Origin: an uncultured Bacteroidales bacterium
GTDB lineage: Bacteria > Bacteroidota > Bacteroidia > Bacteroidales > P3
Direction of reading: 5' to 3'
Assembly (NCBI GenBank): GCA_900315335.1
Contig: OMYR01000030.1
Span: forward strand, 1 to 64,000
Length of the DNA: 64,000 bases
In this document: positions 56,002 through 64,000 of the stretch, piece by piece
Numbering within the stretch: the stretch's first letter is position 1
Layout: every line of letters starts with the position of its first letter
Notes under the pieces: generated by a model
Seen by the model: only the letters and a program-made list of their open reading frames with translations
The model's database searches: none
What the model was told of the DNA's origin: nothing
Translations under genes and position numbers: made by a program

Positions 56002-56763
56002 TTATTGAGCCGATAGTTCTTGTTTAATCCAATCATAACCCTTTTGCTCCAAGACTTTGGCTAAATCCTTATCGCCGCTCTTAACTATTCGTCCCTCGTA
56101 CAAAATATCCACCACATCAGGTATAATATAATCCAAAAGTCGTTGATAGTGCGTGATTACCATAATAGCATCGTCCTTTGTATGAACTTTATTGACGCCA
56201 CCTGCCACGATTCTTAAAGCATCTATATCCAAACCAGAGTCCGTCTCGTCCAAAATGCTTAACGTAGGTTGCAACATAGCCATTTGGAATATCTCGTTAC
56301 GCTTCTTTTCTCCACCCGAAAAACCTTCATTGACGCTTCTGCCGGCAAGAGTGGAAGACAATTCGACATATTTCTCTTTTTCTTTCATCAAAGCCAAGAA
56401 ATCCTTTGCCGATATAGGGTCTAAGCCTTTGTATTTGCGTTGTTCATTGATTGCGGTTTTCATAAAATTGGTAATAGAAACACCAGGTATCTCCACCGGA
56501 TACTGAAAACCTAAGAATATGCCCTCACAAGCACGCTGTTCAATACTCATCGAAAGCAAATCCATACCCTTATAATATATCTCACCCTTTGTTACCTTGA
56601 ACTTGTCGCTACCTGCTATAACTGCTGCAAGAGTACTTTTGCCGTTGCCGTTAGGTCCCATTATGGCGTGTATCTCACCTTTCTCAATTGTAAGGTTCAA
56701 ACCCTTCAATATCTCTTTTTCGCCAATGGAAACGTGCAAATCTTTTATTTCTAATAATGACAT
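56002..56763 (-). CDS. sufC: SufC, Fe-S assembly ATPase
   Basis: ABC-type ATPase of 253 residues without membrane domain. Walker A GPNGNGKST is at 36-44, the ABC signature FSGGEKKRNEI near 150, and Walker B LSILDETDSGLD near 170. The H-motif is in VITHYQRLLDYI. It powers conformational change in SufBCD. In Bacteroidota the usual order is sufB-sufC-sufD; here the gene before sufC is a patatin-family gene and sufB is absent from the window. Confidence 0.95.
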   Translation of the reverse strand: MSLLEIKDLHVSIGEKEILKGLNLTIEKGEIHAIMGPNGNGKSTLAAVIAGSDKFKVTKGEIYYKGMDLLSMSIEQRACEGIFLGFQYPVEIPGVSITNFMKTAINEQRKYKGLDPISAKDFLALMKEKEKYVELSSTLAGRSVNEGFSGGEKKRNEIFQMAMLQPTLSILDETDSGLDIDALRIVAGGVNKVHTKDDAIMVITHYQRLLDYIIPDVVDILYEGRIVKSGDKDLAKVLEQKGYDWIKQELSAQ

Positions 56764-56791
56764 TAGCTTTTGTGTTTTATCGTTTGGCGTG

Positions 56792-56823
56792 CAAAGTTAT
56801 AAAAATTATTCCTACCTGCCAAA
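56792..56823 (-). promoter_or_regulatory. Promoter of sufC-sufD
   Basis: On the minus strand TTTG (56820-56823), 20 bases, TAACTTTG (56792-56799), then CA. The extended form TTTGGCAGGTA matches the rpsL promoter. It proves that sufCD has its own start and does not depend on an upstream sufB. Confidence 0.85.
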
Positions 56824-56827
56824 TTTT

Positions 56828-59080
56828 TTAGAACTCATAGCCTATATTGACAAACAAGTATGGCGAGTCGGTCCTTGTGCTGTAACCGACCGATGCACCC
56901 AAAGGTCCTATGATTGAGTTGTAAGAATACGAGGCTCTAACGCCCAAAATCGGCGAAGAAGAGAATATGTTTTTCAATGCTTTGCTCATCTCTCCTGCTG
57001 CAAAAGCCAAAGAAACATAGTTGTTTTTCAATATTCTGTATCGTAAATTCAATTCCACCGCAGCGAAGTTGTCCTCAACCTGTTCAATGTTGCCAATACC
57101 TGCAAAAGGCATCTGCTGTTCGACATAATGAGCAAAATAATGGCCTCCTATGGCGTTAGACAAAATAGTAGGAACATTATCGTCAAACACACTTCTACCA
57201 TACACCTTTGGCTCTATAACCAAATTACCATGAGGGAAAAGTCTCGAAAAATTATAAGACAAAGCATGCAATGGACTTCCGCCTTCGTATTGATAAAAAT
57301 TGTCGGTATATAATGAGTAATGAATTTCGTATTTCTGTCCTTGCGAAGCGAAGTATCTGTTTATTCTATCGTCATAATGTATTCTTGCGTGGTAGGAATA
57401 CATGTGTGATACCGGAACGTACTTAGTCCATTGTCTTGTGCCTACAAGCAATTGACTATACCTATAATAATCCCACTGAGCGAATATATCGCACAAGAAG
57501 TTCTTAAAGCCGTAGTTCATAAATCCCAACGATAATCGATGTTGATGATAATCGGGATTAAGGTTTCTGTCGCCTTTATGATACAAATTCATATCATTGT
57601 GATTGTATGTGTATGACACGGTAAAAGAAGCAAAAGACGATGGATTGAATGTCGCATCTAACTGCACCATACTTCTTTTGCCGAAACGAAGAGTACCCTG
57701 CAAAACCGTAGGCACAATAAACTGAACGGGTAATGTTCCATTGAACTGCATAGAAACTTTTTCTTCGTTGTCGTATCTTGCTCCCATAAACACTTCGGCA
57801 CTTTTCTTACCCTCACTCTGTATGATGATGCCATAGCCGTCGCTTCTGTACCTTATCTGATATGAAGCATCGTTGTAAAACAAATTGGTGCGAATGGCAG
57901 ACAATGCTTTTTCTATTTGGTCTATGGTCGTCGTCTGACCTGTTTTAAGATTAAATTTTTCTTGCAAATACTTTATATCGTTTTTCTCGAAATGTACAAA
58001 TTCAACATCGCTTATCTTCATTCTCACATTATGACTTGCCATATGATAGAGTTTTCTCTTTTCTATGTTGTTGGTGTCTATTCCCAAAGACTCTCTTATC
58101 TTTACAAGTGCTTCCCATTGCTCCATAGCAGCATCTTCTCCCCTGCGTATAAGAGTATCTATTGCCGTCAGATTGAAACTTGCAGCCGAATAGCCCTCGA
58201 CATCTACTTTGATAAAAACATCCGTCATAGCCAAGTTATCATAGAATTTAGCCTCTGTATTTACATCTAACAATTGATTGAGTACCGAACCCATTGAAGA
58301 GAAATATTCGGGCGTTTTAGATTGAAGACTTTGAACCGTTACACCTATAACTATATCCGCTCCCATTTGCTTTGCGACATCAACAGGATAATTATTCATA
58401 AGCCCGCCATCAACCAACACCATAGAATCCAAATATACGGGAGCAAATACAGCAGGAATACTCATCGAACTACGCATCGCCGTTGCCAAATTACCGCTAT
58501 GAAAATCTACCTCTTGGTACTTTACCATATCCGTTGCAACACACGCAAAAGGTATGGGCAATTTATTAAAATCCAAACTATCGTGATAACCAAGAGTCAG
58601 TTTTGAGAATAAGTTTGCAAGATTTTTCCCTTTAACAAAACCTGTCTTGGAAAGCCTTAACTTGCTTATGTCATTAACAGCCAAAGACAGTGCATAAACA
58701 TCTTGTTTCTGTCTTTGCAACAAACTTTGATCTAATGGATTTACTCTATCCGATAAAAGAAACGGCCAATCCTGAATCCTTACCAATGAATCGAGCATAG
58801 TTGCGTCATAACCTATCGAATACAAACCTCCCATCAACGCACCCATAGACGTACCTACAATCATATCTATCGGTATGCCCGCTTTTTCCAACACCTTCAA
58901 CGCCCCTATATGTGCCGTACCTTTTGCTCCTCCTCCCGAAAGAACAACGGCAACTTTCTTTCGACCTTTATGCTCTTGGTTACTTGCAAGTGTATTCTTC
59001 GTTTGTGCAGAAACGCTAAAACAAAATACTGCAAAGACGAAAAACACAACAATCTTATATACCTTTTTATTCCATCTCAT
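56828..59080 (-). CDS. Patatin-like phospholipase with outer-membrane beta-barrel
   Basis: Protein of 750 residues. A signal peptide (about 1-26) is followed by a patatin domain: oxyanion loop GGGAKG at 49-54, nucleophile GTSMG with Ser78, and catalytic Asp in VDGGLMNNYP near 217. A POTRA-like segment (about 320-390) leads to a C-terminal barrel (about 400-750) ending in the strand SPYLFVNIGYEF. This is the PlpD/type Vd-like layout: an enzyme joined to a BamA/Omp85-type barrel. Family knowledge: phospholipase A activity; whether the enzyme domain is released or stays periplasmic in Bacteroidota is not settled. Its stop codon lies four bases from the sufC -33 box. Confidence 0.92.
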   Translation of the reverse strand: MRWNKKVYKIVVFFVFAVFCFSVSAQTKNTLASNQEHKGRKKVAVVLSGGGAKGTAHIGALKVLEKAGIPIDMIVGTSMGALMGGLYSIGYDATMLDSLVRIQDWPFLLSDRVNPLDQSLLQRQKQDVYALSLAVNDISKLRLSKTGFVKGKNLANLFSKLTLGYHDSLDFNKLPIPFACVATDMVKYQEVDFHSGNLATAMRSSMSIPAVFAPVYLDSMVLVDGGLMNNYPVDVAKQMGADIVIGVTVQSLQSKTPEYFSSMGSVLNQLLDVNTEAKFYDNLAMTDVFIKVDVEGYSAASFNLTAIDTLIRRGEDAAMEQWEALVKIRESLGIDTNNIEKRKLYHMASHNVRMKISDVEFVHFEKNDIKYLQEKFNLKTGQTTTIDQIEKALSAIRTNLFYNDASYQIRYRSDGYGIIIQSEGKKSAEVFMGARYDNEEKVSMQFNGTLPVQFIVPTVLQGTLRFGKRSMVQLDATFNPSSFASFTVSYTYNHNDMNLYHKGDRNLNPDYHQHRLSLGFMNYGFKNFLCDIFAQWDYYRYSQLLVGTRQWTKYVPVSHMYSYHARIHYDDRINRYFASQGQKYEIHYSLYTDNFYQYEGGSPLHALSYNFSRLFPHGNLVIEPKVYGRSVFDDNVPTILSNAIGGHYFAHYVEQQMPFAGIGNIEQVEDNFAAVELNLRYRILKNNYVSLAFAAGEMSKALKNIFSSSPILGVRASYSYNSIIGPLGASVGYSTRTDSPYLFVNIGYEF

Positions 59081-59163
59081 AATTCATAATCCTACACTGT
59101 TAAAACTCAAAATAACGCCTTTTATTATATGATTATCCAATAGTTTTTACAAAAAAAATAAAA

Positions 59164-59185
59164 ACCCTGCCAAAATCGACAGGGT
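59164..59185 (-). terminator. Terminator of the acetyl-CoA hydrolase/transferase gene
   Basis: ACCCTG (59164-59169) pairs with CAGGGT (59180-59185), and on the minus strand is followed by TTTTTATTTTTTTT. It lies 46 bases after the stop. Confidence 0.85.
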
Positions 59186-59231
59186 CTAAACGTGATTGCC
59201 ACGCATATAATGAATTTAATACATGAATAAT

Positions 59232-60542
59232 CTAAAAAACCTGAACGTAATTGAAATGCGAACCGTAACGCTCAAATGCCGCTTTTTCCAATTCTTCTCT
59301 GTGATCTGGGTGTGCAATGGAAATAAGCAATTTGGCTCTTTGCTGCAAACTCTTGCCATATACATTAACTGCACCATATTCGGTTACAATCCAATGTATC
59401 ATACTTCTTGGAGCTCCACCTATAGCACCAGCTTTCAATGTAGGCACAATCTTGCTTATACCACTCGTCGTGGCAGACGGCATAGCCATAATATTTTTAC
59501 CACGATTTGCCAAAGACGCTCCTATTACGAAATCCAATTGTCCGCCGATACCACTGAAAAACTTAGTACCTATACTTTCAGCACATACTTGACCTGTAAT
59601 ATCTATCTCCAACGCCGAATTGATTGAAGTCATCTTGTTTTGCATTGCGATATTCTTAGGGTTGTTGGTAAATCCTACATCACGCATACTTACGATAGGG
59701 TTCTCGTTGATAAAATCGTACAATCTCTTCGTTCCCATTGTGAAAGTAGTAACCACTTTACCTTTGTTCAAAGTCTTTTTGCTGCCGTTGATTATACCTT
59801 TCTCAATCAAATTCAATGCTCCGTCGGAAAACATTTCGGTATGAATACCCAAATCCTTATGATTTGTTAAATTGGATAGTACTGCGTTAGGTATTGCACC
59901 TATACCCATTTGAAGACAAGCACCGTCTTCAATAAGTTCTGCTACATTACGTCCTATGGCGTCTTGCACGCTGTCAGGTACAGCCACAGGGGCTTCAATG
60001 ATAGGTGTATCGTCATCGACAAAAATATCTATATCCGACATAGGTATGATTGCATCGCCGAATGTTCTCGGTACGTTTGGATTAACCACAGCGATAACCG
60101 TTTTGGCTTTCTCAACGGCTGCCAAAGTAGCATCTACGCTTGTTCCCAATGACACAAAACCATGTTTATCGGGAGGACAAACCTGAATCAAAGCAACATC
60201 ACAAGGCAGGATTTCTTCACGATAAAAACGCTGTGTATCCACCAAATTGACAGGAATATAATCTGCATAACCTGCTTGTACGGCCTTACGAACATTCTTA
60301 CCTACAAAGAAAGCATCGTGTTGAAAAACTCCCTCAAACTCTTCGCTTGCATAAGGAGCCGGACCTTCTGTATGAAGATGATGAATATATACGTTCTTTA
60401 ACTCGCCATTTCTACCTCTGTTGCACATGGCTTGAATCAGACATTGAGGAGCCGCTGAAACCGATGATATATGTACGTGATCACCCGATTTGATAACTTT
60501 TACCGCTTCCTCTGCTGTTACGGATTTGTATGTGTTGTTCAT
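59232..60542 (-). CDS. Acetyl-CoA hydrolase/transferase family protein (4-hydroxybutyrate or butyrate CoA-transferase type)
   Basis: Class I CoA-transferase of 436 residues. Segments characteristic of the Cat1/Cat2 group are VHISSVSAAPQCLIQAM, LQMGIGAIPNAVLSNL, GIHTEMFSDG (with the Glu expected to form the CoA thioester) and the C-terminal GVARALLISIAHP-like KLLISIAHPDHREELEKAA. Family knowledge: moves CoA between acetyl-CoA and a carboxylic acid in fermentation. Exact substrate cannot be read from sequence; 4-hydroxybutyrate, butyrate, propionate or succinate are possible. It is monocistronic with its own promoter and terminator. Confidence 0.85.
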   Translation of the reverse strand: MNNTYKSVTAEEAVKVIKSGDHVHISSVSAAPQCLIQAMCNRGRNGELKNVYIHHLHTEGPAPYASEEFEGVFQHDAFFVGKNVRKAVQAGYADYIPVNLVDTQRFYREEILPCDVALIQVCPPDKHGFVSLGTSVDATLAAVEKAKTVIAVVNPNVPRTFGDAIIPMSDIDIFVDDDTPIIEAPVAVPDSVQDAIGRNVAELIEDGACLQMGIGAIPNAVLSNLTNHKDLGIHTEMFSDGALNLIEKGIINGSKKTLNKGKVVTTFTMGTKRLYDFINENPIVSMRDVGFTNNPKNIAMQNKMTSINSALEIDITGQVCAESIGTKFFSGIGGQLDFVIGASLANRGKNIMAMPSATTSGISKIVPTLKAGAIGGAPRSMIHWIVTEYGAVNVYGKSLQQRAKLLISIAHPDHREELEKAAFERYGSHFNYVQVF

Positions 60543-60655
60543 TTTTATATTTTATTAAAATTATTTTTCAATTATTATTACTTACGCTTATCTTTTGTTC
60601 GCATTTTTCATTGAACATCGATACTGCATAAATATTCTTACTAATTTTATTGGCA

Positions 60656-60687
60656 CAAAATTAGAAATTTAATTTAAGACTGCCAAA
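60656..60687 (-). promoter_or_regulatory. Promoter of the acetyl-CoA hydrolase/transferase gene
   Basis: On the minus strand TTTG (60684-60687), 20 bases, TAATTTTG (60656-60663). The extension TTTGGCAG recalls the rpsL and sufC promoters. The leader is about 110 bases. Confidence 0.8.
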
Positions 60688-60707
60688 TTTTTAGCTCTAT
60701 TTTTGAA

Positions 60708-60791
60708 AAAATCAGTATTTAACACTTATTAAGTGTTACTTAATATCAAAAAATTCTTATCTCACATAAATTAATTTATTTCACTATAACT
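60708..60791. repeat. Possible degenerate 21-bp array H
   Basis: Four 21-base blocks (60708, 60729, 60750, 60771) show ATTTAACA, AAGTGTTA and TCTCACAT cores like arrays A and G. They are AT-rich and weak. AACACTTA (60721-60728) and TAAGTGTT (60730-60737) form a perfect small palindrome. It lies in the 418-base gap upstream of the CoA-transferase promoter, again at an operon boundary. Confidence 0.4.
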
Positions 60792-60880
60792 TAATAAATT
60801 AACCAAGTTTAGTATTTTTATTCATTTATTTAGTTCATATATAAAACTGACTAAATAAATAAGACTAACATAACAGGTAA

Positions 60881-60916
60881 GGTACAGTATATACTTTGTA
60901 TGTATATACTGTATCC
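60881..60916 (-). terminator. Hairpin after the YicC-family gene
   Basis: GGTACAGTATATAC (60881-60894) pairs with GTATATACTGTATCC (60902-60916) with one bulged base. No strong T-run follows on the minus strand, so it may act as a terminator or as an RNA-stabilising 3' end. Confidence 0.6.
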
Positions 60917-60960
60917 TTTCCTTTCGGTGATATGTTACTTTTTTGCTTAATATTGTTTGA

Positions 60961-61830
60961 TTAAAGAATATTCGCAGATTGTTCTTTGATTTTTTCCAAC
61001 TCGTCTTTCATTCGTACAACGATTTTTTGCATATCGGCATCGTTGCTTTTGCTTCCCAATGTATTGATTTCTCTACCCATCTCCTGCGCAATAAAACCTA
61101 ACTTTTTACCGATACTTTCACTTAAAAGCATAGTCTGTCTAAAATAATTGATATGCTGATTAAGTCTTACTCTCTCTTCCGTAATATCAAGTTTCTCTAA
61201 ATAAAATATCAATTCCTGCTCCAATCGGTTCTCTTCAACGCCCTCGATATTCAGTTCCTTAAAACGATTAAGAAGTTTTTCTTTTATCATCGGAACTCTG
61301 TTCTTTTCAAAAGGTTCTACTTCCTTTGCACAAGATTCTATAACGCTTATATGCTGCTCAAAGGCCTTGTGCATAGCCTCGCCCTCAGTTATTCGGTACG
61401 CATCTACCATATCCAACACTTGGTTTAGACAATCGAATAAGGCTTGTTTTTCTTGTTGTGAGAAATTCTCATCAATCGGCTGATTAATATCATCTCTATT
61501 CAAAAGATAATACGTCAAAAGGCTTTTATCTGCGTCAGGTACAGAGTTTGTCAAAGATGAAAGTTGAGCGTAATAATCCTTAAACAACTGCTCGTTAATA
61601 TTCATAACCGCTCCGCCTTTCATATATGTAACGGTTATAAAACAATCTATCTTTCCTCGTTCAAGTTTTTGTTTTATTGCGTTTTGTATTTCTATCTCTG
61701 CACTTCTATAAGCGTTCGGTATGCGAACATTTACATCGGCTTGTTTTGAGTTCAAAGTGCGGATTTCTATGCTTATGGTCTTATTTTCATAATCTACGGA
61801 AGCCTTGCCGTAACCTGTCATTGATTTCAT
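60961..61830 (-). CDS. YicC/YloC-family endoribonuclease
   Basis: Protein of 289 residues. It starts with the family signature MKSMTGYGKASVDYENKTIS and continues with IEIRTLNSKQADVNVRIPNA. The C-terminus has the DUF1732 block, RLNQHINYFRQTMLLSESIGKKLGFIAQEMGREINTLGSKSND (cited in part: GKKLGFIAQEMGREINT). Members were shown to be RNA endonucleases affecting small-RNA turnover; the role in this organism is inferred. In many genomes it is followed by gmk; here the next gene downstream is the CoA-transferase. Confidence 0.92.
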   Translation of the reverse strand: MKSMTGYGKASVDYENKTISIEIRTLNSKQADVNVRIPNAYRSAEIEIQNAIKQKLERGKIDCFITVTYMKGGAVMNINEQLFKDYYAQLSSLTNSVPDADKSLLTYYLLNRDDINQPIDENFSQQEKQALFDCLNQVLDMVDAYRITEGEAMHKAFEQHISVIESCAKEVEPFEKNRVPMIKEKLLNRFKELNIEGVEENRLEQELIFYLEKLDITEERVRLNQHINYFRQTMLLSESIGKKLGFIAQEMGREINTLGSKSNDADMQKIVVRMKDELEKIKEQSANIL

Positions 61831-61855
61831 ATATATTCTCGTTTTTTGAAGTGGA

Positions 61856-61863
61856 CAAATTTA
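61856..61863 (-). promoter_or_regulatory. -7 element of the YicC-family gene
   Basis: On the minus strand TAAATTTG, preceded by TAATTTTG eight bases earlier; either may act as the -7 box. The PASTA gene promoter diverges about 65 bases away. Confidence 0.5.
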
Positions 61864-61924
61864 CAAAATTATTTCCAATCCAAAACATTAATTCCTTCAA
61901 ATCGTTTTATTCAATAAATTTTCA

Positions 61925-61932
61925 TATCTTTG
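61925..61932 (+). promoter_or_regulatory. -7 element of the PASTA gene
   Basis: TATCTTTG followed by C. The leader to ATG 61959 is about 20 bases; the TTG start at 61950 is too close to the transcription start to be used. Confidence 0.65.
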
Positions 61933-61958
61933 CGGTTTGATAATATATTTTGTTTAGT

Positions 61959-62813
61959 ATGGCAGTGAAAGAATTTTTGAAAAGCAAAGTGTTTTTGAAG
62001 CATTTGCTAATTATCATAGGCTCGTTTTTCGTACTTTTATTCCTTGTGTCGATGATATTGAAGTTATACACCAGGCACGGAGAAGAATACGAAATACCGC
62101 AGATTGTAAATAAAAACGTTAGCCAAGTTATTGAAAATTCAGAATATAAAAATTTTGAAATAATTGCGTTAGACTCTGTCTTTAAGGACGGAGTGCCGAG
62201 CGGAACAATTCTTACACAAGACCCAAGAGCAGGCAGTATAGTCAAAAAAGGACGTAAGATTTATATCACCGTTGCAAGCAATTCATGTAAAATGATAAGT
62301 ATGCCGTTATGCACGGATAAAGGGCTTAAAAGTGCTATACAAACGCTTGTAGATGCAGGGCTAAGAGTTGAAAACATTATGTACCGAACAGGCGAAGTGG
62401 ATAATGTTGTAGTTAGTCAGACATACAAAAACAAGCCTATTTCAAAGGGTAGCGACATTGTGAGCGGTCAAGCCGTAGGCTTAGTAGTAGAAGTTAGAGA
62501 CATCACAAAAAAGGTTCGCATACCGGATATAACGGGCAAAACGCAAAAAGATGCCGAGATTATGCTATGGAAAGCAGGTTTGAACGTAGGCAAAAAAATC
62601 TGTCAAGGTGCAATAGATGATGCTCATACAAGAGTTGTAAGTTTTTCACCGTCAAACGACGAAGCAAATATAGGCACAGCGATAAACCTAACGCTTATGA
62701 ACGACACCGAAAAAGCATATCGCAGACAATTGGAAGATTTCAGACAGGAAAGAGAGATTGAACGTCAAATAGAACAAAACGACTCTCTTGAAGAAGAACC
62801 TATCGAAGAATAA
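61959..62813 (+). CDS. PASTA-domain membrane protein
   Basis: Bitopic protein of 284 residues. One membrane helix (about 17-37, HLLIIIGSFFVLLFLVSMIL) is followed by three PASTA-like domains. Their typical pieces are SGTILTQDPRAGSIVKKGRK (about 77-97), LKSAIQTLVDAGLRVENIMY (about 116-136) and IPDITGKTQKDAEIMLWKAG (about 187-207). The tail is charged (about 250-284). PASTA modules bind muropeptides or beta-lactams in kinases and penicillin-binding proteins. There is no kinase domain here, so this is the stand-alone form common in Bacteroidota, where it usually precedes rluD; here an exported protein gene follows instead. Confidence 0.88.
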   Translation: MAVKEFLKSKVFLKHLLIIIGSFFVLLFLVSMILKLYTRHGEEYEIPQIVNKNVSQVIENSEYKNFEIIALDSVFKDGVPSGTILTQDPRAGSIVKKGRKIYITVASNSCKMISMPLCTDKGLKSAIQTLVDAGLRVENIMYRTGEVDNVVVSQTYKNKPISKGSDIVSGQAVGLVVEVRDITKKVRIPDITGKTQKDAEIMLWKAGLNVGKKICQGAIDDAHTRVVSFSPSNDEANIGTAINLTLMNDTEKAYRRQLEDFRQEREIERQIEQNDSLEEEPIEE

Positions 62814-62888
62814 CACAAAATACTATCGACAATAGTTTCGGAAAGCACAAGGAAAACAAAGGCAATATAAATCAAAAGCAATAAAAGA

Positions 62889-64000
62889 ATGAGGATGACA
62901 AGCAGAAAAACAATAGTCAAAAAGAGTTTTAAGGCAATAGATACATTACGTTGTTTTCTGTGCTTTACAATATTGTTTGTAACGTTTTCGCAAAAGGCTA
63001 CGGCTCAAAGAGACGTATTTTTGCCGTTTTTGGACGACTTTTCAGCATATTCTGGCAAGGTAGATGCCAATCTTTGGACTAACTCGGGGGCTGTGGTCAA
63101 TAGCAACTACGCATATAACTCCACAACGATAGGCGTTGTAACGTTGGATATTTTGGATATAAACGGGAAGATTTACGACAATGCGAGCATTTACGGATTT
63201 GCAGCCGACACTTTATGTTCTCAAAGCATACGTTTGGATAGTATCAAAGAACCTATTTTGAAACGTTTAATGGCAAGCGACAGCGTATATCTTTCGTTTT
63301 TCATTCAACCCGGTGGAGGTATGGGCAATCCTTGGGAGAGATTAGGTTCTGCTCCTTCGTCAAAAGATTCTATAATCTTGCAGTTTTATAACTCCACTGC
63401 CGACAGTTGGGCTACGGTTTGGAGTATGAGAGGAACGAGTTTAGAAAAAATATATGATAGTTTTTCGGTATATGCGTTAAATGTGTTAATACCAATAACT
63501 CAAGAGGAGTATTTCAACCCAGACTTTCGTTTTAGATTTATCAATTACGGCTCATTAGACAACAATCCATCATATACTTATGTGTCAAATAAAGGTCAAT
63601 GGAATATTGATTACGTTTATTTGAATATCAATCGTTCTTATCAAGATTCAACAATTAGGGACGTGGCTTTTGTTCAGACGTGTAAGACTTTTTTGAAGAA
63701 TTTTACAGCCATTCCGTCCAAGCATTTCAAAGAAGAGTATATGATAGACACTATTTTCAACACGATAGTAAATCTTCATTCCTCAACACTTAACAGTCAT
63801 TATTCATATACCATTCAAGACGAAAACAACTCTGTTGTGCATTCTTACAACGGAGGTTATGAAAACATAGTATCTTATCCGCAGACGCACCAATTTCAAG
63901 ATGCCAAAAATCATACACGTGTGGCTTTGGATTATACTTTTTCACTTAGCGACAACGATTGGAAAAAATTCATTATAACGCATATTGTAAGCGAAGGTGT
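62889..64000 (+). CDS. Exported large protein, probably T9SS cargo (3' end outside the window)
   Basis: The frame is open from ATG 62889 to the window end (at least 370 residues), 75 bases after the PASTA gene, and so is probably co-transcribed. A long N-region with basic residues (about 1-22) and a hydrophobic core lead to a signal peptidase site near KATAQ (about residue 40). The mature part starts RDVFLPFLDDFSAYSGKVDANLW and has beta-rich, jelly-roll-like segments (SVYLSFFIQPGGGMGNPWER, WNIDYVYLNI), as found in large T9SS cargo of Bacteroidota. The sorting domain, if present, is outside the window. Function unknown. Confidence 0.8.
   Translation, partial: MRMTSRKTIVKKSFKAIDTLRCFLCFTILFVTFSQKATAQRDVFLPFLDDFSAYSGKVDANLWTNSGAVVNSNYAYNSTTIGVVTLDILDINGKIYDNASIYGFAADTLCSQSIRLDSIKEPILKRLMASDSVYLSFFIQPGGGMGNPWERLGSAPSSKDSIILQFYNSTADSWATVWSMRGTSLEKIYDSFSVYALNVLIPITQEEYFNPDFRFRFINYGSLDNNPSYTYVSNKGQWNIDYVYLNINRSYQDSTIRDVAFVQTCKTFLKNFTAIPSKHFKEEYMIDTIFNTIVNLHSSTLNSHYSYTIQDENNSVVHSYNGGYENIVSYPQTHQFQDAKNHTRVALDYTFSLSDNDWKKFIITHIVSEG

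Noticed and set aside
1-64000. tRNA, rRNA, tmRNA or riboswitch genes
   Set aside because: All gaps over 200 bases were read and no cloverleaf, T-box or known riboswitch core was found. Weak structures could still escape reading by eye.

Overview
The window is chromosomal DNA of a low-GC member of the Bacteroidota, most likely Bacteroidales. Four things point there. Two large surface proteins end in type IX secretion (T9SS) sorting domains and a PorQ gene lies between them. There is a Bat 'aerotolerance' operon. Promoters have the Bacteroidota form (TTTG, about 20 bases, TAnnTTTG). Finally, map, infA and rpmJ follow secY in the ribosomal cluster. No plasmid, phage, insertion sequence, tRNA, rRNA or CRISPR locus is visible.

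Layout. 0.2-11.9 kb (minus): a 2074-residue adhesin-like T9SS cargo, porQ, and a 1130-residue propeller-type T9SS cargo. 12.2-20.9 kb (plus): moxR, a DUF58 gene, a membrane gene, batA, batB, batC, a fused batD-batE, and an RseC-like gene, closed by a terminator. 21.0-22.4 kb (minus): three Sel1-repeat genes. 22.4-23.1 kb: a mirror-symmetric repeat array overlapping one doubtful small gene. 23.2-41.3 kb (minus): an unbroken run of 33 translation genes, rpsL to rplQ (str, S10, spc and alpha clusters), behind one strong promoter with a leader of about 310 bases. 41.8-46.4 kb (minus): a PiT-type phosphate transporter and a response regulator/histidine kinase pair. 46.8-53.5 kb (plus): lpxK, a purine nucleoside phosphorylase, dxr, a YdeI-family gene, rseP and tyrS. 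53.9-61.8 kb (minus): nadK, sufC-sufD, a patatin/beta-barrel outer-membrane protein, an acetyl-CoA hydrolase/transferase and a YicC-family gene. 61.9-64.0 kb (plus): a PASTA membrane protein and the start of an exported protein that runs off the window.

Most genes are core housekeeping. What they do not explain is the DNA between operons. At least seven intergenic sites, and probably an eighth, carry short tandem arrays of a 21-bp unit built on the near-palindrome ACTRATGTTWAACATYAGT. One array lies inside the batC reading frame and is translated. Two further elements of unrelated sequence (22.5-22.95 kb and 53.73-53.88 kb) have the same design principle: 21- or 22-bp units repeated, then a palindromic centre, then the same units inverted. 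The shared period equals about two turns of DNA. I regard these arrays as the best candidate here for something not yet described. No function is shown, and whole-genome counting would be the decisive test.
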